DNA of 64,000 nt from Pseudomonas rhizosphaerae (GTDB lineage: Bacteria; Pseudomonadota; Gammaproteobacteria; Pseudomonadales; Pseudomonadaceae). Within the stretch, counting starts at the first letter, position 1, and every line of letters starts with the position of its first letter. Below the pieces are notes generated by a model. It saw only the letters and a list, made by a program, of their open reading frames with translations. It did not search any database and was not told where the DNA came from. A program made the translations under genes and the position numbers. The stretch covers positions 4,395,501 to 4,459,500 of the forward strand of contig NZ_CP009533.1 of NCBI RefSeq assembly GCF_000761155.1. Direction: 5' to 3'. Shown piece after piece: positions 35,401-43,679 of this stretch.

Positions 35401-35496
35401 CCTCTTCGCGGGCAGAGCCCCGCTCCCACAGGACCTGCTCCCACAGGACCTGCTCCCACAGGGCCTGCTTTCATAGGAGCTGCTTTCACAGAGGCC
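35401..35496. repeat. REP arm with 15-bp tandem repeat
   Basis: A REP arm (CCTCTTCGCGGGCAGAGCCC, 35401 onward) runs into five 15-bp units at 35422, 35437, 35452, 35467 and 35482: GCTCCCACAGGACCT three times, then two diverged copies. The unit is the outer end of the REP itself. The second REP half is absent. Confidence 0.82.
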
Positions 35497-35506
35497 AGCG
35501 GGGGGC

Positions 35507-35761
35507 TCAGCGCCAGCGTACGGTGTAGTGCGCGGGCACGTCGCTCATCTGCGGCTGGAAATGGGTGTTGGAAATCACGTGGGTCTGCACCTGTCCGGCA
35601 TCGTCGTGCAGTTCGATCTGGTCGCCTGCGCCGGCGTTGAGGGTCACTTCGTAGATCAAAGCCTTGTTGGGCTCAAGGGAAGATTCGAAAGGGCCGAAAC
35701 GGGTGCCGTCGATGCGAACGATGTAGACCTGGTGGGCGCCTTGGGTGGATGTGCTGGTCAC
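35507..35761 (-). CDS. Small hypothetical protein downstream of nadC
   Basis: 84 residues from GTG 35761, with GGAG eight bases upstream; GTG 35809, overlapping the nadC stop, is an alternative that adds 16 residues. Predicted beta-rich and soluble: GAHQVYIVRIDGTRFGPFES, NKALIYEVTLNAGAGDQIEL, HDDAGQVQTHVISN. No family recognised. Its position suggests cotranscription with nadC. Confidence 0.65.
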   Translation of the reverse strand: MTSTSTQGAHQVYIVRIDGTRFGPFESSLEPNKALIYEVTLNAGAGDQIELHDDAGQVQTHVISNTHFQPQMSDVPAHYTVRWR

Positions 35762-35805
35762 TGCGAAAACTCCATACCTTTGCTGGTCGATATCTATGGG
35801 GGCTG

Positions 35806-36654
35806 TCACAGGCTCAGGCGCATGGACAGGTCTACTGCTTTTACATCCTTGGTCAGGGTGCCGATCGAGATGTAGTCCACACCCGTTTCGGCAATGCTGA
35901 CCAAGGTCGAATCGTTGATGCCGCCACTGGCTTCGAGCTTGGCCTGGCCGGCATTGATGCTGACCGCTTCGCGCATGTCGGCCAGGCTCAGCTCGTCGAG
36001 CATGACGATGTCGGCTCCAGCGGCCAATGCCTCACGCAGCTCGTCCAGACTTTCGACCTCGATTTCAACGGGCTTGCCCGGCGCGATGCGTTGCGCGGCC
36101 GCCACGGCCTGGGCCACGCCGCCACACGCGGCGATGTGGTTTTCCTTGATCAGGAAAGCATCGTACAGGCCGATGCGATGGTTATGGCAACCGCCACAGG
36201 TCACTGCGTACTTTTGCGCCAAGCGCAGGCCCGGCACGGTTTTGCGAGTGTCCAGCAATTTGACCTGGGTATGGGCAACACGCTCGGCGAAAAACTGCGC
36301 GCGAGTGGCGACAGCCGACAGCAACTGGAGAAAGTTGAGCGCGCTACGCTCCCCGGTCAGCAGCGAGCGTGCCGGGCCTTCAAGGTGGAACAACGGCTGG
36401 TTGGCCTGGGCCTGCTGCCCATCCATCACTTGCCAATGCACCGCCACACGCGGGTCGAGTTGGCGAAACACGGCATCGACCCACGCGGTGCCGGCAATGG
36501 TGCAGGTGTCGCGGGTGATGATGGTGGCCTTGGCCAGGCGCTCGGCCGGGATCAGTTGCGCGGTGATATCGCCGCTGCCCACATCCTCGAGCAGCGCGCG
36601 GCGCACGTTGGCTTCGATTTCAGCGGTCAGATCGGCAAGACGAAGATTGGGCAT
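35806..36654 (-). CDS. nadC: Nicotinate-nucleotide pyrophosphorylase (quinolinate phosphoribosyltransferase)
   Basis: 282 residues from ATG 36654. Signatures: [14 protein letters not shown], the active-site [38 protein letters not shown], and the phosphate-binding [19 protein letters not shown] near the C-terminus. It turns quinolinate and PRPP into nicotinate mononucleotide in NAD synthesis. It is divergent from the DUF1631 gene, as in other pseudomonads. Confidence 0.97.
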   Translation of the reverse strand: MPNLRLADLTAEIEANVRRALLEDVGSGDITAQLIPAERLAKATIITRDTCTIAGTAWVDAVFRQLDPRVAVHWQVMDGQQAQANQPLFHLEGPARSLLTGERSALNFLQLLSAVATRAQFFAERVAHTQVKLLDTRKTVPGLRLAQKYAVTCGGCHNHRIGLYDAFLIKENHIAACGGVAQAVAAAQRIAPGKPVEIEVESLDELREALAAGADIVMLDELSLADMREAVSINAGQAKLEASGGINDSTLVSIAETGVDYISIGTLTKDVKAVDLSMRLSL

Positions 36655-36931
36655 GACGCGCTCCATCGGCAAAGTGGCCGGATTATAGGATACTGCACGG
36701 CTTGGAGCGAAGCCCTGTACCACGTGCCTTCAAACAGCGTAAAAAGCCGTGCATTTGGTCGGCTGCCGTGAGCTTTCGTCGCCATTTAAGGTCAATCTCT
36801 TACTTAGCCCCGTGTTCGCTGAACTGCTTGCCACCTTGGTAGTCAGAGATCACTGTCGGTGAGGTCAGGTAGATGACGTCACGTAGTTGGCAGGGATGTC
36901 GACGCTCTTTTTGGTGGGTGGGGGGTTCTTG
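36655..36931. other. Divergent intergenic region nadC / DUF1631
   Basis: 277 bp that should contain both promoters. I see no repeat, hairpin with a T-run or convincing promoter boxes; a G-rich run before 36932 may act as the ribosome site for the DUF1631 gene. Confidence 0.45.
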
Positions 36932-39154
36932 ATGGCGAACGATGGGAAAGTGGTTTCACTGAACAAGGCGGCCGTCGATCATGCGAGCCAGCCTGCCAGT
37001 GTGCGCCTGCCTGTCGTCTTGCTGCAGGTGCGTGACAAAGCCGCGCTGCAGCTCAAGCAGGCCCTTCAGGTGTTGTTCGACAACGCCGACGATACACTCT
37101 TCGAGATGGCTGATCGGGCGTTGAACAACGTCGATCAGAACACCTTCTTCGAAGCCATGCGCGACTTGCGCCTCAAGCGCAAAAGCATCGAACGTGGCTT
37201 TCTCGAGAAATTCTACGAGAGCTTCGTGCGCGTGGGCCAGTACGACACGGTCGAGGCCAGTGCGCCTCCGCCGCTGAGCTATGACAAGCTGGCCCTGGTG
37301 CCCAACGACGAGCTGGAACGTACCGTGGCGCTGGACGCCATGGTTGCCAAGGTATTGAGCCGCGACAGTTTTGCCTTGGGCCAACTGACCACCCGCTTGA
37401 ATGTACTGCTGACGCGCCGGTTGGACGATTCCACCAATCCGCTTGGGCCGGTCATGCTGTGCGACTATTTTCTTCAGGCCGGGCGCAGCCTGGGCGTGGA
37501 AATCAAGGTCAAGCTGATCATTCTCAAGCTGTTCGAGAAGTATGTCCTGACCGACACCGACCAGCTGTACGCCGAAGCTAATCAATTGCTGATTGCCGCG
37601 GGCATTCTGCCTGAGCTCAAGGCTGCGCCTGCACGCCGCGCCGCCGACCGCTCCAGCGACCGCCCGCGGCCTTCGGTTGCCGAACCCGAGATTCGTACCG
37701 ACGCACCAAGCAAGCCTGCTCAGCGTGACGAAAGCGTGCAGGAGGTGTTCGGTGCCCTGCAGGATCTGCTTCACGACCTGCGCGGCAGCATGGCGCCGAA
37801 AATGGAGCCGCCGAGCGAGGCCATGCCGATCTCGACCAGCGATCTGTTGCGCCTGCTTTCCCACCTGCAGCAGTACGTACCTCAGCAGACCCCGCAGAAC
37901 GATTACGACTTGCGCCAGCAGCTTGAGCAATTGCTCACGCGTGTCAGCGTCAAGAGCGGCAAGTTTCGCGTGGTGGGGGTGGTGGACGAAGACGTCATCA
38001 ACCTGATCGCCATGCTGTTCGAATTCATCCTCGACGATCGCAACCTGCCCGATTCACTCAAGGCCTTGATCGCGCGCCTGCAGATTCCCATGCTCAAGGT
38101 GGCGGTGCTGGACAAGAGCTTCTTCAGCCGTGGTGCACACCCGGCACGGCGGCTGCTCAACGAGATTGCCTCGGCAGCGATGGGCTGGGGCAGCCGCGAC
38201 GACTACCAGCGCGATGCCCTGTACCTGCGGATCGACCAGATCGTCCAGCGTCTGCTCAACGATTTCGTCGACGACACTTCGCTGTTCTCCGAGCTGCTGA
38301 TCGATTTCCTTGCCTTCAGCAACGACGAGCGTCGCCGCAGCGAGTTGCTCGAACAGCGTACCCGGGATGCCGAAGAGGGTCGCGCCCGCGCGGACCTGGC
38401 ACGGCACCTGGTGGAAAAGGAATTGAACAGCCGCCTGTTGGGTCGCACGTTGCCCCAGGTGGTGGTCAATGTGCTGCAAGACGCCTGGAGCCGTGTGCTG
38501 CTGTTGGTGTGCTTGAAGCACGGGGCCAATTCGGCCGAGTGGCAGGCGGCGTTGTCGACCGTCGACGATCTGATCTGGAGCGTCGAGCCCCATGACGACC
38601 CGGACATGCGCATGCGCTTGCTTGAGCTGGTGCCGGGGTTGCTCAAGTCCCTGCGCGACGGCCTTACCAGCACTGCGTTCGATCCTTTCGCCACCAGCGA
38701 ATTCTTCAGCCAGCTGGAAGTGCTGCATGTGCAGGCATTCCAGCGCGAACTGGCAACGGTCGAGGGGACTTCGGCCGGTGATGACTCCCTGGTGCAGGTG
38801 GTGGAAGAGATCGTGCTCACGGCGCCTGGCGAAACCACCGACGGCGAAGCGCAGGTGCGTCTGGCCGACGATGATCCGGGCTTGCTGCAGGTCGACAAGC
38901 TGCGCGTCGGCAGCTGGGTGGAGTTGCAGGAAAACGACGAATTCAAGTTGCGCTGCAAGCTGACGGCGATCATCGAGACGTCGGGCAAGTACGTGTTCGT
39001 CAACCGCACCGGCATGAAGGTCCTGGAAAAGACCCGCATGGGCTTGGCCATCGAGTTCCGCCGCGGTACCGTGCGCGTGCTCGACGATACCTTGTTGTTC
39101 GACCGTGCACTGGACTCGGTGGTCACCAACCTGCGCAAGCTCAAGGCACACTGA
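36932..39154 (+). CDS. DUF1631 family protein
   Basis: 740 residues from ATG 36932 (MANDGKVVSLNKA); ATG 36887 and 36896 are in-frame alternatives. Large soluble, mostly helical protein of the DUF1631 family. The C-terminal 100 residues (VDKLRVGSWVELQENDEFKL, RCKLTAIIETSGKYVFVNRT, TRMGLAIEFRRGTVRVLDD) look like a degenerate PilZ-type beta barrel, which suggests but does not prove a link to cyclic-di-GMP. It sits between nadC and ampDE, as in P. aeruginosa. Function unknown. Confidence 0.85.
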   Translation: MANDGKVVSLNKAAVDHASQPASVRLPVVLLQVRDKAALQLKQALQVLFDNADDTLFEMADRALNNVDQNTFFEAMRDLRLKRKSIERGFLEKFYESFVRVGQYDTVEASAPPPLSYDKLALVPNDELERTVALDAMVAKVLSRDSFALGQLTTRLNVLLTRRLDDSTNPLGPVMLCDYFLQAGRSLGVEIKVKLIILKLFEKYVLTDTDQLYAEANQLLIAAGILPELKAAPARRAADRSSDRPRPSVAEPEIRTDAPSKPAQRDESVQEVFGALQDLLHDLRGSMAPKMEPPSEAMPISTSDLLRLLSHLQQYVPQQTPQNDYDLRQQLEQLLTRVSVKSGKFRVVGVVDEDVINLIAMLFEFILDDRNLPDSLKALIARLQIPMLKVAVLDKSFFSRGAHPARRLLNEIASAAMGWGSRDDYQRDALYLRIDQIVQRLLNDFVDDTSLFSELLIDFLAFSNDERRRSELLEQRTRDAEEGRARADLARHLVEKELNSRLLGRTLPQVVVNVLQDAWSRVLLLVCLKHGANSAEWQAALSTVDDLIWSVEPHDDPDMRMRLLELVPGLLKSLRDGLTSTAFDPFATSEFFSQLEVLHVQAFQRELATVEGTSAGDDSLVQVVEEIVLTAPGETTDGEAQVRLADDDPGLLQVDKLRVGSWVELQENDEFKLRCKLTAIIETSGKYVFVNRTGMKVLEKTRMGLAIEFRRGTVRVLDDTLLFDRALDSVVTNLRKLKAH

Positions 39155-39235
39155 CCGACCCTGGCCACGCGCAGGCTGGCTTCCTGCGCGTGAGGGTTCA
39201 TACTGGGGCTCCTTGATTCGCCAGAAGGCCTCCAG

Positions 39236-39799
39236 ATGCGCTTGAACGGTCTTACGGGATGGTGCGAAAGCGTTCGACATTGCCCCTCACCCAACTTCAA
39301 CGAGCGCCCCGACGGCGAAGTCTCGCTGTTGGTCATCCACAACATCAGCCTGCCGCCAGCACAGTTCGCTACAGGCAAGGTTCAGGCCTTCTTCCAGAAC
39401 TGTCTGGACTGCACTGAGCATCCCTATTTCGAAGGGATTTCCCACCTGCGGGTGTCTGCGCACTTTCTGATCGAGCGTGACGGTGCGGTGACCCAATTCG
39501 TCTCTTGTCTGGACCGTGCCTGGCATGCGGGCGTGTCGTCGTTCCACGGCCGCGAAAACTGTAATGATTTTTCGGTAGGCATCGAACTGGAGGGCACTGA
39601 TGATCAGCCCTTCGCCGATGCCCAGTACCCGGCGCTCGTAACCCTGACCCGGTTGTTGCTGGAACGCTTTCCGGCATTGAGTGTGGATCGGATCTGCGGC
39701 CACAGCGACATCGCGCCGGGCCGCAAGACCGACCCTGGGCCTTGTTTCGATTGGGCACGATACCGTGCCGCATTGCTGAATGAAGAGGGTGCACGATGA
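39236..39799 (+). CDS. ampD: 1,6-anhydro-N-acetylmuramyl-L-alanine amidase AmpD
   Basis: 187 residues of the amidase_2 fold. Zinc ligands are visible in LLVIHNISLPP (His) and CGHSDIAPGRKTDPGPCFDW (His and Asp), with the SAHFLIERDG motif. It is a cytoplasmic enzyme that splits anhydro-muropeptides during peptidoglycan recycling and so keeps AmpR-controlled beta-lactamase low. It overlaps ampE by four bases. Confidence 0.96.
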   Translation: MRLNGLTGWCESVRHCPSPNFNERPDGEVSLLVIHNISLPPAQFATGKVQAFFQNCLDCTEHPYFEGISHLRVSAHFLIERDGAVTQFVSCLDRAWHAGVSSFHGRENCNDFSVGIELEGTDDQPFADAQYPALVTLTRLLLERFPALSVDRICGHSDIAPGRKTDPGPCFDWARYRAALLNEEGAR

Positions 39800-40632
39800 T
39801 TTTTCTGGTGCTGCTGCTGGTCCTGCTCGTGGAGAAGTTCTCCGGGCTGCGCCAGCGCGTGCAACGTGATGGTTTCTTTCTGGGTGAATTGCATCGACTC
39901 GAGGCGCGACCGGGCCTGGCGCGTGAGCCTTGGCTGGTGCTGGGCATCGGCGTAGCGCTGCCAGCGCTGCTGCTGGCCTTGCTGCTGTATGTCTTGCAGC
40001 CCGTGGCGTATGGCTTGCTGGCACTGCCGGTGCATTTGCTGGTGCTCGTCTACAGCCTGGGGCGTGGCGATATCACCGTGGGCCTGGGGCCGTTTCGCGA
40101 CGCCTGGCGCCGTGAAGATACCCAGGCGGCGGTGCACGTGGCCGAACGCGACATGGGTGTCAGTGCCGATGACGGTGGCAGCCTGTTGCAACGGGTCCAG
40201 GGGCACTTACTGTGGGAGGCGTTCCAAAGCTTTTTCGCGGTGATCTTCTGGTACGCCGTTTTAGGTCCGGTGGCGGCGCTGGTCTATAGGCTGGTGGCAC
40301 TGGTGGCCGAGCACTCTCGGCATCCAGCGGTAGCGCTGCGGGCACAGCGCCTGCGCCATGGCCTGGACTGGCTGCCGGTGCGTTTGCTGGCGGCCAGCTT
40401 CGCCTTGGTCGGCAACTTCGTGGCGGTGAGCCGGGTGATGCTGCACGAGGTGCTGAGTTGGGAGATCAGCGCGGCCACGCTGATTGAGCGCGTCGGGCGC
40501 GTGGCCGGCGATGTGCCTGCCCCGGTGGCAGGGCCAGCAGGGGTGGAAACATTGGACAGCCTTTGGCAGATGGTCGTCAGGGCTGGGGTGTTGTGGTACG
40601 CGGTGTTGGCGGTGGTTTCGGTTTTGGCGTGA
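39796..40632 (+). CDS. ampE: Regulatory signalling membrane protein AmpE
   Basis: 278 residues with four membrane segments (ILVLLLVLLVEKF at the start, VLGIGVALPALLLALLLYVL, FQSFFAVIFWYAVLGPVAAL, VVRAGVLWYAVLAVVSVLA at the end) and the FWYAVLGPVAALVYRL stretch typical of the CobD/CbiB-like AmpE family. Cotranscribed with ampD. Its exact role in beta-lactamase signalling is not settled. Confidence 0.93.
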   Translation: MIFLVLLLVLLVEKFSGLRQRVQRDGFFLGELHRLEARPGLAREPWLVLGIGVALPALLLALLLYVLQPVAYGLLALPVHLLVLVYSLGRGDITVGLGPFRDAWRREDTQAAVHVAERDMGVSADDGGSLLQRVQGHLLWEAFQSFFAVIFWYAVLGPVAALVYRLVALVAEHSRHPAVALRAQRLRHGLDWLPVRLLAASFALVGNFVAVSRVMLHEVLSWEISAATLIERVGRVAGDVPAPVAGPAGVETLDSLWQMVVRAGVLWYAVLAVVSVLA

Positions 40633-40657
40633 TGTTGCAGGTTCATCGTGTTAAACC

Positions 40658-40808
40658 CCGACGCGGCTTGCGCCGCTGCTACAGGGCATCGCGGCACGCC
40701 CTTTAATGTGACAACCCGCCCGCGCTCCGGCGGTTACCGCTGTCAACGCAGCTAAACCCTGTAGCAGCGGCGCGAGCCGCGTCCGGGGTCACTGCGCATC
40801 CGGCAAAC
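40658..40808. repeat. REPIN and left 48-bp direct repeat of the accessory island
   Basis: An inverted REP pair: about 40658-40683 (GACGCGGCTTGCGCCGCTGC) and 40761-40786 (GTAGCAGCGGCGCGAGCCGC). From 40761 to 40808 the sequence is a near copy (3 mismatches in 48) of 43632-43679, which overlaps the 3-prime end of tatD. On the minus strand the left copy still reads Leu-Pro-Asp-Ala-Gln-stop, matching the tatD ending Trp-Pro-Asp-Ala-Arg-stop. It marks the left edge of the AT-richer island. Confidence 0.85.
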
Positions 40809-40867
40809 TAAAAGCAATGAAAGACCCTTCCTACGAACCATAGAGTAAACGGCCGGCATCGCGCTTG

Positions 40868-40886
40868 GTAAATGATTCCTATTCTC
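40868..40886 (-). promoter_or_regulatory. Candidate Fur box before the island operon
   Basis: The minus strand reads GAGAATAGGAATCATTTAC, 13 of 19 matches to the Fur consensus GATAATGATAATCATTATC. Possible promoter boxes TTGGTA (40865-40870) and TTTATT (40887-40892) flank it, so binding would block transcription of the genes to the right. Moderate support. Confidence 0.45.
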
Positions 40887-40917
40887 TTTATTAAGGTCTT
40901 CGACTCAAGGAGGAATC

Positions 40918-41139
40918 ATGCCCATTGGCACTCTGCTATCTACTGCCACCGGACGCGCCTGTTTGCTCATGCTTGCTCGTCTTTGCACGGTCGCCGTATC
41001 AGCACGGCAACAAATGCACGATGTTGCAAGCGAGGCCAGGCACGGCCGTCACTGCAGCGTTGAAACTGAAAAGAGAACGGTTCCAAGTCGCCGGCTTAGT
41101 CATTTGTCGGCTGTGTTGCAAAGAGGCCTACTGGGATAA
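40918..41139 (+). CDS. Possible 73-residue protein leading the island operon
   Basis: ATG 40918 follows a near-perfect AAGGAGGAATC ribosome site, and its TAA overlaps the next ATG (TAATG), which argues for translation. The product (MPIGTLLSTATGRACLLMLA ...) has one weakly hydrophobic segment and then a basic, low-information stretch. Two other frames are also open for 60 or more codons here. It could be a coupling leader, a degraded gene or a real small protein. Confidence 0.4.
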   Translation: MPIGTLLSTATGRACLLMLARLCTVAVSARQQMHDVASEARHGRHCSVETEKRTVPSRRLSHLSAVLQRGLLG

Positions 41140-41852
41140 TGATCAAATATACATTAGCCGTGGGTTTCGCTATTTTTATAGTGCTCTTTCTGTTCTATTC
41201 GCCTTTTACTCGGTATTCATTTTTGGGCAGTCCGCCTGAACAAAGATCATCGTGCGGAAAGTTTGACGGGGAGGTGTTCGATTTCCCTGCGCCTTATGTG
41301 TTTTTGTCTCCCGAGTATGAGGGGTTCAGTATATGGGAGCAGGGTTACAAGAGGAACAAAAGGGGGTGCGATGCCAACTTTGCAGTAGTGGCCCTGAAAG
41401 TGCAGTGGCCGAGTTTGTTACCTGCTGAAAAAATGTGGGTTGGTGCAAATCGGCCGCCGGGTCAAATGGGGCTGACTTTAGAAAAAAGAGGACCTGTTAG
41501 CAAGCACGATACCGGCTTTAGGCTGGAATATCTAATAATGAGAACTGGCATTGATCTGATTCGAGACAGCACCTTCGATGAAAAACTGGGGCTTTACAAG
41601 TTAATCGGTGTTGAGCAGCCGATGAGGGGTACTAAAAAAGATATATACTGGAGGGAGAAAAATGGTTATACAGATGTTCTGGTAGTTTGCGGCTACTACC
41701 CGGACGGACGTCATTTTGACTGCGATCAAAGGTGGTTGACCAATCAAGGTCGGATTTTGGTTATTGCCAATTACACAACGCCTTATCTAGTAGAGTGGCA
41801 AACTATTATGCATCAAGCAAAATTGATGTTTTTAAACTTTAAAAGGAATTAA
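41139..41852 (+). CDS. Membrane-anchored protein, possible FrpD-like partner
   Basis: 237 residues. N-terminal membrane helix (YTLAVGFAIFIVLFLFY, residues 4-20), then an extracytoplasmic domain with four cysteines (C39, C77, C184, C195) that could form two disulfides, rich in aromatic residues (YKRNKRGCDANFAVVALKVQ, YTDVLVVCGYYPDGRHFDC). No lipobox. I do not recognise the fold. It lies directly before an FrpC-module protein with only three bases between, so a binding, anchoring or immunity role is plausible. Codon use is AT-richer than in the flanks. Confidence 0.6.
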   Translation: MIKYTLAVGFAIFIVLFLFYSPFTRYSFLGSPPEQRSSCGKFDGEVFDFPAPYVFLSPEYEGFSIWEQGYKRNKRGCDANFAVVALKVQWPSLLPAEKMWVGANRPPGQMGLTLEKRGPVSKHDTGFRLEYLIMRTGIDLIRDSTFDEKLGLYKLIGVEQPMRGTKKDIYWREKNGYTDVLVVCGYYPDGRHFDCDQRWLTNQGRILVIANYTTPYLVEWQTIMHQAKLMFLNFKRN

Positions 41853-41855
41853 ATT

Positions 41856-43505
41856 TTGACTAGGTTGATGACGTCGCAACAATTGGATCAGAGTGCTAGA
41901 TTTGTGCATTGGGGTGAGTATGACGTGATGTATACGCTCGTCGCGGCTTCTGGGCATCGCTACGCGGAACTCGCGCTAGGTGTGTTGAGTAGTGAAGGTT
42001 CGATAGCCGGCGCGGCGGCGACCAGTTTTCTACAGTCTACTGTGGAAGCAACCGGTAGGGGATTTACCGAGGAGGATCGTGTGCGTGTATATCAGCACAT
42101 GGCTCGGGGGTATGTTGATAAGCTGAGTCTGCAGATTGCGGAAGCGGGGTCCGTACACAGAGAGATAAATTATCGTGAGGCTTGGGATCTTCATACAGAA
42201 GCTTTTGAGGGGCTCGGATATGGTCGAGATGCTTGGACGTTGAATGCTGTGTTTGAAGTGATTGGCAACGACAATGAAAGACAGCTGTACTGGGATTCCG
42301 TTCTCAATGCTGCTGGTAATCCTGTGAATGAGCTGTTGCTTGCCAGAAGCACCTATTCGATGATGTTTCATGCACGGATGTTTGGTAATGAGGCACAAGC
42401 GGCGCATGCATCCAGATGGCTGAATCGCATCGAAACACTCGATAATGCAATTTCGGTGGGGAATGCTGCTGTCAATGTTTCAAGTAAAGAACTGAATAGC
42501 TTTTTCGATGGGGTCTATTCCACTATCAGTTCCACTGTGCAGCCCGCGCAATGGCACCCCGATCCAACATCTCCCGCCATGTCTCCACCTTCTGCGCCAT
42601 TACCACCCATGCCTATACCTACGTCTACACCGATCAGCGCGCCCCATGGCCGTAAAGGTCGTCGCAGGCCACGGCCCGGATTTGGCAATGTCGGCCACCC
42701 CGGCGACGGCTTCGGCGGTGGGGTTCGCTGGAGTAACACACGTCCGATTCTTACTATCGACCCGTTGGTAATGGACCTGAACGGGGATGGTGTGGGGCTT
42801 ACCAGTCTGCACGCCAATGCTGTCGCTTTTGACATGAACAACGATAGCAATTCAAATGATAGGACGAGCTGGGTAGGGCCGGCAGATGGATTGCTGGTAA
42901 TGGATATCAATGAAAATGATCAAATTGATAGCATTGCAGAGTTGGTGTCAGAGCATTTAGGCGCCCCAGGGCCTCTAGACATTGGGTCCGAGCAAAGCAT
43001 TTTTGGTAGCGGATTTGCCGCACTGACATCATTCGATTTGAATGAGGATAACGTTATTGATGGGCGGGATGCCGTCTGGCAGCGATTGCAGGTATGGGTA
43101 GACAGCAATATGGACGGGCTCAGTTGGATCGATGAGAATGCCAACGGTCTGCGAGACGAAGGTGAAGTGAGTGAGCTCCATTCTTTATCGGATTTGGATA
43201 TTACGCAAATCAGCCTTGCCAAGGTGGATCTAGGGGTATTGGATGAAGGTGGTAACAAGCTGCTTTCAGCTGGAAGCTTTGTCATGGGCGGCGAAGCGCA
43301 AGAGATTCTAGAAGTCGGTTTTCAAGTTCTTCTCGCAAAGGACCGTGAAGTGGAGCTCTCCACCAAGACTCTCGCGAAATTAGAAGCCCAAGTAGCCAGA
43401 CTGACAGACGCTATGGCCGTCGCAGGTGATGTATCTCCATCGGGTAACTACGCAGCGTTCGGCGTAACCGAGCCTTTGGAGCTAAGCCTTGCAGTTGGTT
43501 CCTGA
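41856..43505 (+). CDS. Calcium-binding protein with an FrpC-like self-processing module
   Basis: 549 residues from TTG 41856 (AAGGA eight bases upstream; ATG 41868 is the alternative). Residues 1-230: helical domain of unknown function (WGEYDVMYTLVAASGHRYAE). Residues 231-265: proline-rich linker, then a basic GRKGRRRPRPG patch. From Asp302-Pro303 (IDPLVMDLNGDGVGLTSL) runs an EF-hand-like module seen in RTX proteins: FDMNNDSNSNDRTSWVGPAD, VMDINENDQIDSIAEL, FDLNEDNVIDGRDAVW, WVDSNMDG. In Neisseria FrpC the same module cuts at Asp-Pro in calcium. No RTX nonapeptides are seen; a type I secretion tail is uncertain. Confidence 0.7.
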   Translation: MTRLMTSQQLDQSARFVHWGEYDVMYTLVAASGHRYAELALGVLSSEGSIAGAAATSFLQSTVEATGRGFTEEDRVRVYQHMARGYVDKLSLQIAEAGSVHREINYREAWDLHTEAFEGLGYGRDAWTLNAVFEVIGNDNERQLYWDSVLNAAGNPVNELLLARSTYSMMFHARMFGNEAQAAHASRWLNRIETLDNAISVGNAAVNVSSKELNSFFDGVYSTISSTVQPAQWHPDPTSPAMSPPSAPLPPMPIPTSTPISAPHGRKGRRRPRPGFGNVGHPGDGFGGGVRWSNTRPILTIDPLVMDLNGDGVGLTSLHANAVAFDMNNDSNSNDRTSWVGPADGLLVMDINENDQIDSIAELVSEHLGAPGPLDIGSEQSIFGSGFAALTSFDLNEDNVIDGRDAVWQRLQVWVDSNMDGLSWIDENANGLRDEGEVSELHSLSDLDITQISLAKVDLGVLDEGGNKLLSAGSFVMGGEAQEILEVGFQVLLAKDREVELSTKTLAKLEAQVARLTDAMAVAGDVSPSGNYAAFGVTEPLELSLAVGS

Positions 43506-43578
43506 TGGATAATACAGGCATAGCCTAGGCGTATTTATGATAGACGAGTTGTCACTATGGATGCCGTCCAGTTGCTTG

Positions 43579-43679
43579 CCGACGCGGCTTGCGCCGCTGC
43601 TACAGGGGCAATGGTGATTCTCACGGCTTTTGTAGCAGCGGCGCGAGCCGCGTCCGGGGTCAACGCGCATCCGGCCAAC
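43579..43679. repeat. REPIN and right 48-bp direct repeat of the accessory island
   Basis: REP halves at about 43579-43603 (GACGCGGCTTGCGCCGCTGC) and 43632-43657 (GTAGCAGCGGCGCGAGCCGC). The segment 43632-43679 repeats 40761-40808 with three differences and includes the last codons and stop of tatD. Confidence 0.85.

Noticed and set aside
40872..41239. ORFs at 40872 and 40925 in the other frames before the island genes
   Set aside because: No ribosome site; they overlap the ORF with the strong SD at 40918 and have no recognisable content.
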